Notes: generated by a model not told the origin, from the sequence alone. A DNA stretch of 64,000 nt from Vogesella sp. XCS3 (GCF_020616155.1 NZ_CP085530.1:2199501-2263500); one strand, 5' to 3'; shown: positions 37,649 to 49,274, numbered from the stretch's first letter. Made by a program: numbers and translations.

Positions 37649-38182
37649 TTACTTCTTCTTGGTCTCTTTCAGAACCACAACCTCATCAACGTAACGAACA
37701 CCTTTGCCTTTGTACGGCTCTGGGGAACGATATGCGCGGATTTCGGCAGCAACCTGGCCAACGCGCTGTTTGTCAGCACCTTTGATCAGGATTTCGGTCT
37801 GAGTCGGTGTTTCGCACTTGATGCCAGCAGGCATCTGGTGAACTACCGGGTGGGAGAAACCGAGAGACAGGTTAAGAGCGTCACCTTGAGCTTGCGCACG
37901 GTAACCTACACCTACCAGTTGCAGTTTCTTCTCGAAGCCTTTGCTAACACCAAGTACCATGTTATTCAGCAGGGCACGCAGGGTGCCAGACATCGAACGG
38001 GCAAATTTGGTGTCATTGTTGGCCGCAAAAACCAGTTGGTTATCAACCAGTTTTACGTCAACGTCGGCACACAGCGGGGTGCTCAAAGAGCCCAGCGCGC
38101 CCTTTACGGTTACTTCAGCAGCGCCGAACTTAACTTCTACGCCTGCAGGAATAACCACGGGGTTTTTAGCTACGCGAGACAT
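37649..38182 (-). CDS. rplF: 50S ribosomal protein L6
   Basis: 177 residues: [20 protein letters not shown] and two duplicated L6 domains, with the signature [14 protein letters not shown] near the C-terminus. A copy of the dispersed 10-mer (38018-38027) is coded as part of FAANND. Confidence 0.98.
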   Translation of the reverse strand: MSRVAKNPVVIPAGVEVKFGAAEVTVKGALGSLSTPLCADVDVKLVDNQLVFAANNDTKFARSMSGTLRALLNNMVLGVSKGFEKKLQLVGVGYRAQAQGDALNLSLGFSHPVVHQMPAGIKCETPTQTEILIKGADKQRVGQVAAEIRAYRSPEPYKGKGVRYVDEVVVLKETKKK

Positions 38183-38194
38183 TACACCCTCCGA

Positions 38195-38590
38195 TTAAGC
38201 CACGACGCACAGCAACTCACCGCCGATACCGGCAGCACGTGCTTTACGATCAGTCATTACGCCACGCGAAGTCGAAACGATGGTAACGCCCAAACCGTTC
38301 AGTACCTTCGGGATCTCGGTGGAACCTTTGTAAACACGCAGGCCAGGACGGGATACGCGTTCGATACGCTCAATTACCGGGCGGCCAACGTAGTACTTCA
38401 GCTCAACTTCCAGAACCGGCTTTTTATCAGCTTCGGTTACTGCGAAGTTTTCGATGTAGCCTTCATCCTTCAGAACCTGAGCGATTGCTACCTTCAGCTT
38501 CGACGATGGCATCGAAACGTTGGTTTTAGCAGCGCGCTGGCCGTTACGGATGCGAGTCAGCATATCGGAAATAGGATCTTGCATGCTCAT
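38195..38590 (-). CDS. rpsH: 30S ribosomal protein S8
   Basis: 131 residues from [20 protein letters not shown] (ATG 38590, GGAGA six bases upstream) to [20 protein letters not shown]. It is a central-domain 16S binder and, in E. coli, the translational repressor of the spc operon. Confidence 0.98.
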   Translation of the reverse strand: MSMQDPISDMLTRIRNGQRAAKTNVSMPSSKLKVAIAQVLKDEGYIENFAVTEADKKPVLEVELKYYVGRPVIERIERVSRPGLRVYKGSTEIPKVLNGLGVTIVSTSRGVMTDRKARAAGIGGELLCVVA

Positions 38591-38603
38591 TCTGTATCTC
38601 CTA

Positions 38604-38909
38604 TTACCAGCTGGCTTTAACAACACCCGGGATTTCGCCTTTCATGGCGATTTCACGGAGTTTGTTACGAGCCAGACCGAATTTGCGGAAAACGCCACGC
38701 GGACGACCAGTCAGTGCGCAGCGACGACGCTGACGTACCGGGCTGGCATTACGCGGCAGCTGCTGCAGCTTCAGACGAGCAGCAAAGCGCTCTTCTTCAG
38801 ACAAATTCGGGTTATTGATGATGGCGAGAAGCTGTTCACGCTTGCCGGCGTACTTAGCCACGAGCTTCGCGCGCTTCTCTTCACGATTAATCAGAGCAAG
38901 AGTTGCCAT
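38604..38909 (-). CDS. rpsN: 30S ribosomal protein S14 (zinc-free form)
   Basis: 101 residues: [20 protein letters not shown] and [20 protein letters not shown]. There are no CxxC pairs, so this is the long C-minus form that does not need zinc. Confidence 0.98.
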   Translation of the reverse strand: MATLALINREEKRAKLVAKYAGKREQLLAIINNPNLSEEERFAARLKLQQLPRNASPVRQRRRCALTGRPRGVFRKFGLARNKLREIAMKGEIPGVVKASW

Positions 38910-38913
38910 GTGC

Positions 38914-39453
38914 TTAGCCCTTAAACGGGAATTTGAACGCAGCCAGCAGTGCGCGGGCTTCTTCGTCAGTTTTCGCGGAGGTCGTGATAGTAATATTCAT
39001 ACCACGCAGAGCATCGATCTTGTCGTACTCGATTTCCGGGAAAATGATCTGTTCTTTAACGCCCATGTTGTAGTTACCGCGGCCGTCAAACGACTTGGCG
39101 GAAACACCACGGAAGTCACGAACGCGTGGCAGCGAGATAGTTACCAGGCGATCCAGGAACTCGTACATGCGTTCGCGACGCAGAGTTACCTTGCAACCTA
39201 CCGGGTAGTTATCACGGATCTTAAAGCCGGCGATGGACTTGCGAGCAGCAGTAACAACTGGCTTCTGACCAGCAATCTTTTCCAGATCGCCAACCGCGTG
39301 GTCCATAACTTTCTTGTCAGCAACCGCTTCGCCAACACCCATGTTCAGGGTGATCTTTTCAATGCGCGGCACTTCCATAACGGACTTGTAGCCGAATTGT
39401 TTGATCAGCTCTGGAACAACGGTGCTTTTGTAGAAATCATACAAACGTGCCAT
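38914..39453 (-). CDS. rplE: 50S ribosomal protein L5
   Basis: 179 residues: [40 protein letters not shown] and [20 protein letters not shown]. It binds 5S rRNA and bridges to the small subunit. Confidence 0.98.
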   Translation of the reverse strand: MARLYDFYKSTVVPELIKQFGYKSVMEVPRIEKITLNMGVGEAVADKKVMDHAVGDLEKIAGQKPVVTAARKSIAGFKIRDNYPVGCKVTLRRERMYEFLDRLVTISLPRVRDFRGVSAKSFDGRGNYNMGVKEQIIFPEIEYDKIDALRGMNITITTSAKTDEEARALLAAFKFPFKG

Positions 39454-39462
39454 TTTTGCTCC

Positions 39463-39777
39463 TTACGCGCCCACGATTTCGCCAGTGGACTTGAAGACAC
39501 GTACTTTTTTGCCGTCATCAAGAACCTTAAAGCCAACACGGTCAGCTTTCTGGGTAGCCGCGTTGAAAATAGCGACATTGGAAACATCCAGAGGCATTGT
39601 TTTTTCAACAATACCGCCAGCCACACCGCGGATCGGGTTAGGCTTCTGGTGTTTTTTCACCAGGTTGATGCCTTCTACCAATACCTTGCCTTCGAGCACG
39701 CGCAGTACAGCACCACGTTTGCCTTTGTCTTTGCCGGTGATTACGACGACTTCGTCGCCTTTACGAATCTTACGCAT
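39463..39777 (-). CDS. rplX: 50S ribosomal protein L24
   Basis: 104 residues with an N-terminal KOW motif: [40 protein letters not shown]. It is one of the assembly-initiator proteins of 23S rRNA. Confidence 0.98.
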   Translation of the reverse strand: MRKIRKGDEVVVITGKDKGKRGAVLRVLEGKVLVEGINLVKKHQKPNPIRGVAGGIVEKTMPLDVSNVAIFNAATQKADRVGFKVLDDGKKVRVFKSTGEIVGA

Positions 39778-39788
39778 GGGTTCTCTCC

Positions 39789-40157
39789 TTACAACACTTC
39801 AGGAGCCAGCGACACGATCTTCATGAAGCGCTCGGTACGCAGTTCACGCGTAACAGGCCCGAAGATACGAGTACCGATCGGCTCAAGCTTGTTGTTGAGC
39901 AGAACAGCCGCATTGCTGTCAAATTTAATCAGAGAGCCATCAGGACGACGTACGCCTTTAGCAGTGCGAACCACTACAGCGTTGTAAACGTCACCCTTCT
40001 TGACACGACCACGAGGAGCAGCATCCTTGATGCTCACCTTGATAATGTCACCCACGCCGGCATAGCGACGTTTGGAGCCGCCCAACACCTTGATGCACAT
40101 TACAGAGCGCGCACCAGTGTTGTCTGCAACATCCAAAATGGACTGCATTTGAATCAT
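39789..40157 (-). CDS. rplN: 50S ribosomal protein L14
   Basis: 122 residues: [40 protein letters not shown]. First gene of the spc segment; preceded by a 170-base gap that holds the spc promoter and a leader with hairpins (ACGCCGCA/TGCGGCGT at about 40212-40232). Confidence 0.98.
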   Translation of the reverse strand: MIQMQSILDVADNTGARSVMCIKVLGGSKRRYAGVGDIIKVSIKDAAPRGRVKKGDVYNAVVVRTAKGVRRPDGSLIKFDSNAAVLLNNKLEPIGTRIFGPVTRELRTERFMKIVSLAPEVL

Positions 40158-40295
40158 GTTTGATTACCTTTCTATCCAACTTAATTCCGCCTCTTTCCTT
40201 CCGAACATGAAGGAAACGCCGCAAAATGCGGCGTGTCTAGCGGCCAGTCTTGGACCCCGTCAGGGATGATTTCGGAGGAACCCCCGAAAACAGCC

Positions 40296-40324
40296 ATTAT
40301 ACAGAGGGGTTGCCCCCTCTGCAA
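40296..40324 (-). promoter_or_regulatory. Promoter of the spc segment, spacer fully palindromic
   Basis: Minus-strand -35 TTGCAG, 17-base spacer and consensus -10 TATAAT lie between rpsQ and rplN, the same place as the E. coli spc promoter. The segment 40302-40321 is a perfect inverted repeat, CAGAGGGG / CCCCTCTG around four bases, covering the spacer and part of the -35. Confidence 0.85.
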
Positions 40325-40327
40325 GCA

Positions 40328-40591
40328 TTACACTTGGCGAGCTTTCTCGACCAGTGCAGTGACAGCCCAAGTTTTTGTTTTCGAGAGCGGACGAGTCTCG
40401 CTGATGACTACGATGTCACCGGCGCGGAACTCGTTGTTCTCATCATGGGCGTGAAACTTCTTGGAACGACGAATAACTTTACCGTAGATTGGGTGCTTTA
40501 CTTTGCGCTCAACCAGGACAGTTACTGTCTTATCCATTTTATCGCTGACTACTTTACCAGTCAGCGTACGAACCACTTTAGTGTCGCTCAT
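40328..40591 (-). CDS. rpsQ: 30S ribosomal protein S17
   Basis: 87 residues, OB fold: [60 protein letters not shown]. Last gene of the S10 segment. Confidence 0.98.
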   Translation of the reverse strand: MSDTKVVRTLTGKVVSDKMDKTVTVLVERKVKHPIYGKVIRRSKKFHAHDENNEFRAGDIVVISETRPLSKTKTWAVTALVEKARQV

Positions 40592-40592
40592 A

Positions 40593-40781
40593 TTATGCAG
40601 CCTTCTCTTTCAGAACGGTGCGGACACGCGCGATGTCACGACGCACTTTTTTCAGCTCGCTGTTTTTAGCCAGCTGCTGGGTTGCGTGTTGCATGCGCAG
40701 TGCGAACTGAGCTTTCAAAAGACCGAGCAGTTCGGCTTTGAGCTCATCAACGTTCTTGGCTCTCAGTTCAGTCGCTTTCAT
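40593..40781 (-). CDS. rpmC: 50S ribosomal protein L29
   Basis: 62 residues, two-helix hairpin: [39 protein letters not shown]. It sits at the tunnel exit with L23. Its start shares one base with the rplP stop. Confidence 0.98.
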   Translation of the reverse strand: MKATELRAKNVDELKAELLGLLKAQFALRMQHATQQLAKNSELKKVRRDIARVRTVLKEKAA

Positions 40782-41197
40782 TACTGGCCCACCTGTTTAG
40801 TCACAAACACCGTCGGGATTGGCAGCTTGGCAGCAGCCAGACGGAACGCTTCACGAGCCAGTTCTTCAGCAACGCCGTCCATTTCGTACAGCATCTTACC
40901 TGGCTGAATTTCTGCCACGTAGTATTCAGGAGAACCTTTACCCCCACCCATACGAACTTCGGCTGGTTTGGAAGTAATTGGCTTGTCCGGGAATACACGG
41001 ATCCAGATACGACCGCCACGTTTGATGTGACGAGTCATTGCACGACGTGCGGCTTCAATCTGGCGAGCAGTCAGACGACCACGGCCCAGAGCTTTCAGAC
41101 CGAAGTCACCAAAGCTCACTTTGTTGCCACGGGTAGCAATACCAGTATTGCGACCTTTGTGCTGTTTACGGTATTTGAGTCTAGTTGGCTGCAGCAT
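40781..41197 (-). CDS. rplP: 50S ribosomal protein L16
   Basis: 138 residues: [60 protein letters not shown]. It helps form the A-site region. The start lies 17 bases inside rpsC. Confidence 0.98.
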   Translation of the reverse strand: MLQPTRLKYRKQHKGRNTGIATRGNKVSFGDFGLKALGRGRLTARQIEAARRAMTRHIKRGGRIWIRVFPDKPITSKPAEVRMGGGKGSPEYYVAEIQPGKMLYEMDGVAEELAREAFRLAAAKLPIPTVFVTKQVGQ

Positions 41198-41885
41198 TAC
41201 GAGCTCCTGCCTTTCTGGATTTCTTCTCAGGTGCTACCGGGGCTGCCTGAACCTGACCTGGCTTCATGTCACCCTTGTAGACCCATACCTTGATACCGAT
41301 TACACCGTAGGTGGTGTGGGCTTCGGAAGTAGCGTAGTCCACATCAGCACGCAGAGTGTGCAGTGGAACACGGCCTTCGCGATACCACTCGCTACGAGCA
41401 ATGTCGATACCGTTCAGACGGCCGGAGCTCATGATCTTGATGCCCTGAGCACCCATGCGCATTGCATTTTGCATGGAACGCTTCATGGCACGACGGAACA
41501 TTACGCGTTTTTCCAGCTGGGAAGCGATACCATCGGCAATGATCTGCGCATCGATTTCCGGCTTGCGAACTTCTTCGATGTTCACATGCACAGGTACACC
41601 CATGCGACGCTGCAGTTCTTTTTTCAGAACTTCAATGTCTTCACCTTTTTTACCGATTACAACACCCGGACGGGCGCTGTGAATGGTAATACGGGCGGAC
41701 TTGGCTGGACGCTCGATAACGATGCGGCCAACTGCAGCATGAGCGAGCTTCTTCTTCAGGAATTCACGAACTTCGATATCCTGCTTCAGCTGACCTGCAA
41801 AATCGTGCGAGTTTGCAAACCACTTGGAAGCCCAGTTTTTTGTTACTGCGAGACGGAAACCCGTCGGATGAATCTTCTGACCCAT
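41181..41885 (-). CDS. rpsC: 30S ribosomal protein S3
   Basis: 234 residues: [22 protein letters not shown] domain with [19 protein letters not shown], and a C-terminal domain [20 protein letters not shown]. It lines the mRNA entry site. A dispersed 10-mer at 41723-41732 is coded as VGR, a different frame from most copies. Confidence 0.98.
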   Translation of the reverse strand: MGQKIHPTGFRLAVTKNWASKWFANSHDFAGQLKQDIEVREFLKKKLAHAAVGRIVIERPAKSARITIHSARPGVVIGKKGEDIEVLKKELQRRMGVPVHVNIEEVRKPEIDAQIIADGIASQLEKRVMFRRAMKRSMQNAMRMGAQGIKIMSSGRLNGIDIARSEWYREGRVPLHTLRADVDYATSEAHTTYGVIGIKVWVYKGDMKPGQVQAAPVAPEKKSRKAGARNAAAN

Positions 41886-41895
41886 AGCTTACCCC

Positions 41896-42225
41896 TTAGT
41901 TGCCAACACTTAGCGTGATGTGGCAGGTCTGCTTCTCGATGCGGTTACCACGGCCTTTGGCACGTGCGGTAAAGCGCTTGAGGCTAGGACCCTTGTCAAC
42001 ATAGATGCTCGTCACTTTCAGAGTATCGATATCCGCGCCTTCGTTGTGCTCAGCGTTAGCAATAGCGGATTCCAGTACTTTCTTGATCAGTGCAGCACCC
42101 TTTTTCGGGCTGAAAGTCAGAATGTTCAGTGCCTGACCAACGGATTGACCGCGGATCAGATCTGCTACCAAGCGGCACTTCTGTGCCGAAAGGCGTGCAT
42201 TATTCAGTTGTGCAGAAACTTTCAT
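41896..42225 (-). CDS. rplV: 50S ribosomal protein L22
   Basis: 109 residues: [60 protein letters not shown]. Its beta-hairpin reaches the exit tunnel; no macrolide-resistance deletion is visible. Confidence 0.98.
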   Translation of the reverse strand: MKVSAQLNNARLSAQKCRLVADLIRGQSVGQALNILTFSPKKGAALIKKVLESAIANAEHNEGADIDTLKVTSIYVDKGPSLKRFTARAKGRGNRIEKQTCHITLSVGN

Positions 42226-42234
42226 CGCATCACC

Positions 42235-42513
42235 TTATTTCTTCTTGGCCTTCTTATCAGCCGCATGGCCTTTGAAGGTACGAGTCAGCGAGAATTCACC
42301 AAGCTTGTGACCAACCATGTTCTCGGACACATAAACCGGCACGTGAGTGCGGCCGTTGTGTACGGCGATAGTCAGACCGATGAAGTCCGGCAGAATGGTC
42401 GAGCGACGGGACCAGGTCTTGATCGGGCGCTTGTCATTCGTCGCACGCACCGCATCCACTTTTTTCAGCAGGTGGAGATCAACGAACGGGCCTTTTTTAA
42501 GCGAACGTGCCAT
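42235..42513 (-). CDS. rpsS: 30S ribosomal protein S19
   Basis: 92 residues: [60 protein letters not shown]. Head protein paired with S13. Confidence 0.98.
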   Translation of the reverse strand: MARSLKKGPFVDLHLLKKVDAVRATNDKRPIKTWSRRSTILPDFIGLTIAVHNGRTHVPVYVSENMVGHKLGEFSLTRTFKGHAADKKAKKK

Positions 42514-42527
42514 AAGTCAATTACCCC

Positions 42528-43355
42528 TTATTTCGAAAAGCGACGGCGTACGATCATATTGTCGGTACGCTTGTTGCGACGGGTACGGAAGCCCTTAGTT
42601 GGGGTACCCCATGGGCTTACTGGCACGCGACCTTCACCGGTACGGCCTTCACCACCACCGTGCGGGTGATCCACCGGGTTCATGGCAGTACCACGAACGG
42701 TCGGACGAATACCGCGCCAGCGGTTTGCACCGGCTTTACCAATCTTACGCAGGCTGTGCTCTTCGTTACCTACTTCGCCAACAGTGGCGCGGCAGTCAAC
42801 GTGTACCTTGCGGATCTCGCCGGAGCGCAGACGCAGCTGGGCGTAAACGCCTTCGCGGGCCAGCAGCATAGCGGAAGAACCAGCGGAACGAGCGATCTGA
42901 GCACCTTTACCCGGCTGCAGTTCGATGCAGTGGATGGTGGTACCAACTGGAATGTTGCGGATAGGCAGTGCATTACCAGCTTTGATCGGAGCTTCGGCAC
43001 CGGACATCAGCTCAGCACCTGGCTTAACGCCACGCGGAGCGATGATGTAACGACGCTCACCGTCGGCATAGCACAGCAGTGCGATGTGGGCGGTACGGTT
43101 CGGATCGTATTCGATACGCTCAACTTTAGCCGGGATCGCATCTTTGTTGCGACGGAAGTCTACGATACGGTAGTGCTTCTTGTGGCCACCACCCTTGTGA
43201 CGGGTAGTGATGTGACCGTTGTTGTTACGGCCAGCAGTCGAAGTTTTCTTTTCAACCAGCGCAGCGAACGGAGCGCCTTTGTGCAGGTCTGGATGTACGA
43301 CCTTAACAACGGCACGACGACCTGCGGAAGTCGGTTTAACTTTTACGAGAGGCAT
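42528..43355 (-). CDS. rplB: 50S ribosomal protein L2
   Basis: 275 residues: [20 protein letters not shown], a KOW-type middle domain, and the C-terminal [20 protein letters not shown], whose His lies near the peptidyl-transferase centre. Confidence 0.98.
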   Translation of the reverse strand: MPLVKVKPTSAGRRAVVKVVHPDLHKGAPFAALVEKKTSTAGRNNNGHITTRHKGGGHKKHYRIVDFRRNKDAIPAKVERIEYDPNRTAHIALLCYADGERRYIIAPRGVKPGAELMSGAEAPIKAGNALPIRNIPVGTTIHCIELQPGKGAQIARSAGSSAMLLAREGVYAQLRLRSGEIRKVHVDCRATVGEVGNEEHSLRKIGKAGANRWRGIRPTVRGTAMNPVDHPHGGGEGRTGEGRVPVSPWGTPTKGFRTRRNKRTDNMIVRRRFSK

Positions 43356-43366
43356 GCTCTATCTCC

Positions 43367-43675
43367 TTACTCCGCAACGGCCGGGGTGGCGGTCAGGTCA
43401 AGTTCTTGACCCGGAACCAGGCTTACATACGCCTTTTTCCAGTCCTTGCGGCGGCCAACGAAGCGACCAAAACGCTTGGTTTTGCCCTTAACGTTGACAG
43501 TGGAAACACCTTCAACCTTGACATTGAACAGCAGTTCAACGGCAGCCTTGATTTCCGGCTTAGTTGCATCGGTAGCAACGCGGAAAGCAACCTGCTGGTT
43601 TTTCTCGGCAACCAGTGTGCTCTTTTCAGACACGATCGGCGCCAGGATTACTTGCAGCAAACGTTCCTGGTTCAT
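43367..43675 (-). CDS. rplW: 50S ribosomal protein L23
   Basis: 102 residues from [20 protein letters not shown]. The ATG at 43675 overlaps the rplD stop (ATGA) with GAGGAG nine bases upstream; an in-frame GTG two codons earlier is less likely. It docks SRP and trigger factor at the tunnel exit. Confidence 0.97.
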   Translation of the reverse strand: MNQERLLQVILAPIVSEKSTLVAEKNQQVAFRVATDATKPEIKAAVELLFNVKVEGVSTVNVKGKTKRFGRFVGRRKDWKKAYVSLVPGQELDLTATPAVAE

Positions 43676-44292
43676 ACCCACTGCTCCTCGAGTTGCTTCA
43701 CGGCATCACGGGTGATTACCACTTTCTTGAAGCGTACCAGGCTGAACGGGTCAGCTTGCTGAGCTTCAATTACCAGCACGTTAGGCAGGTTACGGGAAGA
43801 TAGATACAGATTCTCATCCAGCTCTTTGGTGATGATCAGTGCACGATCCAGACCCAGCGCTTTCACCTTGGCGGCGAACTCTTTGGTCTTCGGCGTAGCA
43901 ACATTCAGCTCATCAACAATGATCAGGCGTTCGTCACGAACCAGCTGGGACAGAATGGTAGCCATACCTGCGCGGTATTGCTTACGGTTCACTTTGTGAG
44001 TGAAGTTTTCGTCCGGCTTGTTCGGGAAGGTGCGACCACCACCACGCCACAGCGGGGAGGAAGTCATACCGGCACGAGCACGGCCTGTACCTTTCTGGCG
44101 GAAAGGCTTTTTGGTCGAGTGTTTAACCTCGGCACGAGTCAACTGCGCACGGTTACCGCTACGGGCGTTAGCCAGGAAGGCAGTAACAACCTGATGTACC
44201 AGTGCTTCGTTGTAGTCACGTGCAAACAGTGCTTCAGAAGCTTGCAGGGCGTCTACTTGCTGACCCTGGGCATTGATCACTTTCAATTCCAT
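43672..44292 (-). CDS. rplD: 50S ribosomal protein L4
   Basis: 206 residues: [20 protein letters not shown] in the tunnel loop, [20 protein letters not shown] and [20 protein letters not shown]. In E. coli L4 also attenuates the S10 operon; here a hairpin-promoter element lies upstream of rplC (44981-45047). Confidence 0.98.
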   Translation of the reverse strand: MELKVINAQGQQVDALQASEALFARDYNEALVHQVVTAFLANARSGNRAQLTRAEVKHSTKKPFRQKGTGRARAGMTSSPLWRGGGRTFPNKPDENFTHKVNRKQYRAGMATILSQLVRDERLIIVDELNVATPKTKEFAAKVKALGLDRALIITKELDENLYLSSRNLPNVLVIEAQQADPFSLVRFKKVVITRDAVKQLEEQWV

Positions 44293-44936
44293 TATGCACC
44301 TGCCTTCACGCTAGGACGCACCACTACGTCGCCGTTCTTGGCACCAGGCACTGCGCCTTTTACCAGAATCAGTTGACGCTCTACGTCGATACGAACGACT
44401 TCCAAGCACTGAACAGTGCTCTTCACATTACCGTACTGACCTGCCATGCGCTTACCCGGGAATACACGGCCCGGATCTTGCGCCTGACCGATAGAGCCAG
44501 GGGAATTGTGGGAAACCGAGTTACCGTGGGATGCACGGTTGGACGAGAAGTTGTGACGCTTGATGGCGCCAGAGAAGCCTTTACCTTTGGAGGTACCGGT
44601 AACATCTACCAGTTGGCCAACGGTGAAGATTTCAACGGACAGCGCATCACCAACATTCAGCGACGCCAGTGCTTCTGCAGTGAGGGTGAACTCACGCATA
44701 GTACGGGCGGCTTCAATGCCGGCCTTAGCGAAGTGACCGGCTTCTGCCTTGGTCACACGGTTGGCCTTGCGGGCACCTGCAGCAACTTGGACAGCTACGT
44801 AGCCATCGGTTTCTGCGTTTTTAATTTGCGATACGCGGTTTGCGGACATATCCAGCACAGTTACTGGGACGGTTGCGCCGTCTTCAGCAAAAATGCGGGT
44901 CATGCCGACTTTGCGACCGACTAGACCTAAAGTCAT
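44292..44936 (-). CDS. rplC: 50S ribosomal protein L3
   Basis: 214 residues: [60 protein letters not shown]. The glutamine target of PrmB (SIGQ) is present. First gene after the rpsJ-rplC terminator/promoter element. Confidence 0.98.
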   Translation of the reverse strand: MTLGLVGRKVGMTRIFAEDGATVPVTVLDMSANRVSQIKNAETDGYVAVQVAAGARKANRVTKAEAGHFAKAGIEAARTMREFTLTAEALASLNVGDALSVEIFTVGQLVDVTGTSKGKGFSGAIKRHNFSSNRASHGNSVSHNSPGSIGQAQDPGRVFPGKRMAGQYGNVKSTVQCLEVVRIDVERQLILVKGAVPGAKNGDVVVRPSVKAGA

Positions 44937-44980
44937 GGTTATTTCCTTTACAGGCGCCGATTACGATTGACCGGCTTGCT

Positions 44981-45016
44981 CAAAGAAAAGCGGACTCATC
45001 AAAATGATGAGTCCGC
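44981..45016 (-). terminator. Strong intrinsic terminator between rpsJ and rplC
   Basis: GCGGACTCATCA / TGATGAGTCCGC, a 12-bp perfect stem with three-base loop, is followed by TTTTCTTTG on the minus strand. It would cut rpsJ transcripts off from the rest of the S10 segment or act as an attenuator. Confidence 0.88.
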
Positions 45017-45019
45017 GAC

Positions 45020-45047
45020 TTTATCACAGAAAAATCAATGCTTGCAA
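45020..45047 (-). promoter_or_regulatory. Candidate promoter between rpsJ and rplC
   Basis: Minus-strand -35 TTGCAA, 16-base spacer and -10 GATAAA with an upstream TG extension. Its expected start is at the very edge of the terminator stem (45016), so the two elements are entangled. Confidence 0.6.
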
Positions 45048-45079
45048 GCACTTAGCAAACAAACATTGTAAATCCGTAA

Positions 45080-45391
45080 TTACTGAAGCTTGATTTCCAC
45101 ATCCACGCCAGCTGGCAGGTCCAGCTTCATCAGCGCATCAACGGTTTTATCAGTCGGATCAACGATGTCCATCAGGCGCAGGTGGGTGCGGATTTCCAGC
45201 TGATCGCGGGAAGTCTTGTTCACGTGCGGGGAACGCAGTACGTTGAAACGCTCGATTTTGGTCGGCAGCGGAACCGGGCCCTTAACAACGGCACCAGTGC
45301 GCTTGGCGGTTTCAACGATTTCCTGAGCAGAGCGATCGATCAGATTGTAATCAAAAGCTTTCAGACGGATACGGATTTTCTGGCTTTGCAT
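45080..45391 (-). CDS. rpsJ: 30S ribosomal protein S10 / NusE
   Basis: 103 residues: [44 protein letters not shown]-like motif as [20 protein letters not shown]. Also the NusE antitermination factor. Here it follows tufA and is separated from rplC by a terminator. Confidence 0.98.
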   Translation of the reverse strand: MQSQKIRIRLKAFDYNLIDRSAQEIVETAKRTGAVVKGPVPLPTKIERFNVLRSPHVNKTSRDQLEIRTHLRLMDIVDPTDKTVDALMKLDLPAGVDVEIKLQ

Positions 45392-45411
45392 GGTATTAAC
45401 TCCGCGTCCGA

Positions 45412-46602
45412 TTAGGCGATGATCTTAGCAACAACGCCGGCGCCAACAGTGCGGCCACCTTCACGGATCGCGAAACGCAGACCTTCTTCCATAGCGATCG
45501 GAGCGATCAGTTCTACGGTGATTTCTACGTTATCGCCTGGCATAACCATTTCCACGCCTTCGGACAGGCTAACAGCGCCAGTCACGTCAGTAGTACGGAA
45601 GTAGAACTGCGGGCGGTAGTTAGCGAAGAACGGAGTGTGACGGCCGCCTTCGTCTTTGCTCAGTACGTATACGGAAGCAGAGAACTTGGTGTGCGGGGTG
45701 ATGGAACCCGGCTTGGCCAGAACCTGACCACGCTCAACGTCTTCACGCTTGGTGCCACGCAGCAGCACGCCAACGTTATCGCCAGCTTGACCTTGGTCCA
45801 GCAGCTTACGGAACATTTCCACGCCGGTGCAGGTGGTTTTTACGGTGGCTTTCAGGCCAACGATTTCCAGTTCTTCACCAACTTTAACGATACCGCGCTC
45901 TACACGACCGGTAACCACGGTGCCGCGGCCGGAGATGGAGAATACGTCTTCGATCGGCAGCAGGAACGGCTTGTCGATAGCACGTTCTGGAGTCGGGATG
46001 TAGGAATCCAGGGCATCAGCCAGACGGAAGATGGCTGGTTCGCCGTATTCGGATTGGTCGCCTTCCAGTGCCAGACGAGCGGAACCGGTAACGATCGGAG
46101 TGTCATCGCCTGGGAAGTCGTAGGAAGACAGCAGATCGCGCACTTCCATTTCAACCAGCTCCAGCAGCTCAGCGTCATCCACCAGGTCAGCCTTGTTCAG
46201 GAAGACGATGATGTAAGGAACGCCAACCTGACGGGACAGCAGGATGTGTTCGCGAGTCTGTGGCATTGGGCCGTCAGCTGCGGAGCAAACCAGAATAGCG
46301 CCGTCCATCTGGGCAGCACCGGTAATCATGTTTTTAACGTAGTCGGCGTGACCTGGGCAGTCTACGTGAGCGTAGTGACGTGCTTCGGTTTCGTATTCTA
46401 CGTGAGCGGTGTTAATGGTAATACCGCGAGCTTTTTCTTCTGGCGCGCTGTCGATCTGGGAGTAGTCTTTAGCTTCGCCGCCGAATTTCTTGGACAGAAT
46501 GGTGGTGATAGCAGCGGTCAGGGTAGTTTTACCGTGATCCACGTGACCGATGGTACCAACGTTTACGTGCGGCTTGGTCCGCGCAAACTTTTCTTTTGCC
46601 AT
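45412..46602 (-). CDS. tufA: Elongation factor Tu, copy 1
   Basis: 396-residue GTPase delivering aminoacyl-tRNA: G1 GHVDHGKT, G3 [14 protein letters not shown]4 NKAD, then the two beta-barrel domains. The protein is identical to the second copy at 62019-63209, while the DNA differs at about 20 positions by eye, mostly at the two ends. Last gene of the str segment proper. Confidence 0.99.
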   Translation of the reverse strand: MAKEKFARTKPHVNVGTIGHVDHGKTTLTAAITTILSKKFGGEAKDYSQIDSAPEEKARGITINTAHVEYETEARHYAHVDCPGHADYVKNMITGAAQMDGAILVCSAADGPMPQTREHILLSRQVGVPYIIVFLNKADLVDDAELLELVEMEVRDLLSSYDFPGDDTPIVTGSARLALEGDQSEYGEPAIFRLADALDSYIPTPERAIDKPFLLPIEDVFSISGRGTVVTGRVERGIVKVGEELEIVGLKATVKTTCTGVEMFRKLLDQGQAGDNVGVLLRGTKREDVERGQVLAKPGSITPHTKFSASVYVLSKDEGGRHTPFFANYRPQFYFRTTDVTGAVSLSEGVEMVMPGDNVEITVELIAPIAMEEGLRFAIREGGRTVGAGVVAKIIA

Positions 46603-46641
46603 TTTGCAAACTTCCTTAATTAAAGAACAAACAGTTCAAAG

Positions 46642-46663
46642 GTTGGCCGCATCTGCGGCCAAC
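46642..46663. repeat. Inverted pair of GTTGGCCGCA in the fusA-tufA gap
   Basis: GGTTGGCCGCA, two bases, TGCGGCCAACC: an 11-bp hairpin stem on either strand. On the minus strand TTTGAAC follows, so termination would be weak; it may instead lower read-through or protect a processed end. Confidence 0.85.
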
Positions 46664-46676
46664 CTCAACGCGCAAA

Positions 46677-48776
46677 TTACTTACGAGCAGTCATCACTGC
46701 TTCAGCGATGTGCTTCGGTGCTTCAGAGTAGTGCTTGAACTCCATGGAGTAAGTAGCACGACCCTGGGTAGCGGAACGCAGGTCGGTGGAGTAGCCGAAC
46801 ATCTCGGACAGAGGAACCTCTGCCTTGATCTTCTTGCCGCCCACGCCATCATCGTCCATACCTTGAACAATACCGCGACGACGGTTCAGGTCACCCATCA
46901 CGTCACCCATGTATTCTTCAGGGGTCTCTACTTCAACGGCCATCATCGGCTCGAGGATGCAAGGACCGGCACGACGCATGGCTTCTTTGAATGCCAGCGA
47001 ACCGGCCAATTCAAACGCGATCTGCGACGAGTCAACATCGTGGTAGGAACCGAAGGTCAGACGAACAGTTACGTCCACCACCGGGTAGCCAGCCAGAATA
47101 CCGTTGTTCAGCGAGTTACGGATACCCTTATCAACGGAAGGGATGAATTCGCGAGGAATCACACCGCCTTTGATCTCGTCGATGAACTTGTAGCCTTGAC
47201 CTTCGCCGGACGGTTCCAGAGTGATTGTACAATCACCGTACTGACCTTTACCGCCAGATTGCTTGGCGTGCTTACCTTGCACGTCAGCAACAGTCTTGGT
47301 GATGGTTTCGCGGTATGCCACTTGCGGCGCACCCACGTTGGCTTCAACACCAAATTCGCGACGCATACGGTCAACCAGAATTTCCAGGTGCAGTTCGCCC
47401 ATACCGGAAATAATGGTTTGTGCCGATTCTTCATCGGTACGTACGCGGAAGGAAGGATCTTCCTTGGCCAGGCGGTTCAGGGCAACACCCATCTTCTCCT
47501 GGTCGGCCTTGGTTTTCGGCTCAACAGCTACGTGAATCACCGGCTCCGGGAACACCATGCGTTCCAGAATGATCGGGGAATCAACAGCACACAGGGTTTC
47601 ACCAGTGGTTACTTCTTTCAGGCCGATACCTGCGGCGATATCGCCAGCACGTACTTCGGTGATTTCCTGACGGTCGTTAGCGTGCATCTGCACGATACGG
47701 CCCATGCGCTCTTTCTTGCCTTTAACCGAGTTCAGCAGGGTGTCGCCAGAGTTAACCACACCAGAGTAAACACGGAAGAAGGTCAGCTGACCTACGTACG
47801 GGTCGTTCATCAGCTTGAATGCCAGAGCGGAGAACGGGGCTTCATCAGAAGCTTCGCGAACGGTAGCGGTACCGTCTTCGTTCTCACCCGGTACTGGAGG
47901 TACGTCCAGCGGGCTAGGCAGCAGCTCAACAACCGCATCCAGCATACGCTGAACGCCTTTATTCTTGAACGCGGAGCCGCACAGCATCGGCTGGATTTCG
48001 CAACGCAGTGTACGCTGACGCAGACCATGAACGATTTCTTCTTCGGTCAGGGTCTCGCCTTCCAGGTACTTGTTCATGGTGTCTTCGTCGACTTCTGCCG
48101 CCGCTTCAACCATTTTCTCGCGCCACTCTTCAGCAACCGCTACCAGCTCGGCCGGGATCTCGCCGTATTCGAACTTCATACCCTGGGAAGCTTCATCCCA
48201 GATGATGGCCTTCATCTTCAGCAGATCTACCACGCCTTCGAAGCCGTCTTCAGCACCGATAGGCACAACGATAGGCACCGGGTTACCGCGCAGACGGGTT
48301 TTCACCTGTTCTACAGCACGGAAGAAGTTGGCACCTTGACGGTCCATCTTGTTCACGAAAGCGATACGCGGCACTTTGTACTTGTTAGCCTGACGCCATA
48401 CGGTTTCAGACTGAGGCTGTACGCCACCTACCGCGCAGTAAACCATTACCGCGCCATCCAGAACACGCATGGAACGCTCAACTTCGATAGTGAAGTCAAC
48501 GTGCCCCGGGGTGTCGATGATGTTGAAGCGGTGTTCCGGGAACTGCAGGCCCATACCTTTCCAGAAGGTAGTGGTTGCAGCGGAAGTGATGGTAATACCG
48601 CGCTCTTGCTCTTGCTCCATCCAGTCCATGGTGGCTGCGCCATCATGCACTTCACCGATCTTGTGGTTTACACCGGTGTAGAACAGGATACGTTCGGTGG
48701 TAGTGGTCTTACCAGCATCAATGTGAGCAGAGATACCAATGTTACGGTAGCGCTCAATGGGGGTTTTCCTAGCCAT
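46677..48776 (-). CDS. fusA: Elongation factor G
   Basis: 699 residues: G1 [20 protein letters not shown]3 DTPGHVDF, G4 NKMD, then domains II-V. It drives translocation and ribosome recycling. Placement rpsL-rpsG-fusA-tufA is the classical str operon. Confidence 0.99.
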   Translation of the reverse strand: MARKTPIERYRNIGISAHIDAGKTTTTERILFYTGVNHKIGEVHDGAATMDWMEQEQERGITITSAATTTFWKGMGLQFPEHRFNIIDTPGHVDFTIEVERSMRVLDGAVMVYCAVGGVQPQSETVWRQANKYKVPRIAFVNKMDRQGANFFRAVEQVKTRLRGNPVPIVVPIGAEDGFEGVVDLLKMKAIIWDEASQGMKFEYGEIPAELVAVAEEWREKMVEAAAEVDEDTMNKYLEGETLTEEEIVHGLRQRTLRCEIQPMLCGSAFKNKGVQRMLDAVVELLPSPLDVPPVPGENEDGTATVREASDEAPFSALAFKLMNDPYVGQLTFFRVYSGVVNSGDTLLNSVKGKKERMGRIVQMHANDRQEITEVRAGDIAAGIGLKEVTTGETLCAVDSPIILERMVFPEPVIHVAVEPKTKADQEKMGVALNRLAKEDPSFRVRTDEESAQTIISGMGELHLEILVDRMRREFGVEANVGAPQVAYRETITKTVADVQGKHAKQSGGKGQYGDCTITLEPSGEGQGYKFIDEIKGGVIPREFIPSVDKGIRNSLNNGILAGYPVVDVTVRLTFGSYHDVDSSQIAFELAGSLAFKEAMRRAGPCILEPMMAVEVETPEEYMGDVMGDLNRRRGIVQGMDDDGVGGKKIKAEVPLSEMFGYSTDLRSATQGRATYSMEFKHYSEAPKHIAEAVMTARK

Positions 48777-48803
48777 GGCCAGAATCCTTTCGCAGGATGA
48801 ATA

Positions 48804-49274
48804 TTAGAAGCGGAAGTGCGAGAACGCCTTGTTGGCTTCTGCCATACGGTGAACTTCGTCACGCTTCTTCATCGCGCCGCCACGGCCTTCAGCTGCATCG
48901 ATCAGCTCACCAGCCAGACGCAGGTCCATGGATTTTTCGCCACGCTTACGCGCAGCATCACGCAGCCAGCGCATTGCCAGCGCCAGACGACGGGAAGGAC
49001 GTACTTCAACAGGAACTTGATAGTTTGCACCACCTACGCGGCGGCTTTTTACTTCAACGATCGGCTTGGCGTTGGAGATAGCAGTGTTGAACACTTCTAC
49101 CGCGTTTTTGCCGGTCTTTTTCTCGATTTGAGCGAGAGCGCCGTAAATGATGCGTTCAGCAACAGACTTCTTGCCGTCGATCATTACAACGTTCATGAAT
49201 TTGGTCAGATCCTGGCTACCAAACTTCGGATCCGGCAGGATGTCGCGCTTAGGCACTTCTCTGCGTCTTGGCAT
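48804..49274 (-). CDS. rpsG: 30S ribosomal protein S7
   Basis: 156 residues: [60 protein letters not shown]. It organises the 3' domain of 16S. The 99-base rpsL-rpsG gap matches in size the E. coli S7 autoregulatory site. Confidence 0.98.
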   Translation of the reverse strand: MPRRREVPKRDILPDPKFGSQDLTKFMNVVMIDGKKSVAERIIYGALAQIEKKTGKNAVEVFNTAISNAKPIVEVKSRRVGGANYQVPVEVRPSRRLALAMRWLRDAARKRGEKSMDLRLAGELIDAAEGRGGAMKKRDEVHRMAEANKAFSHFRF

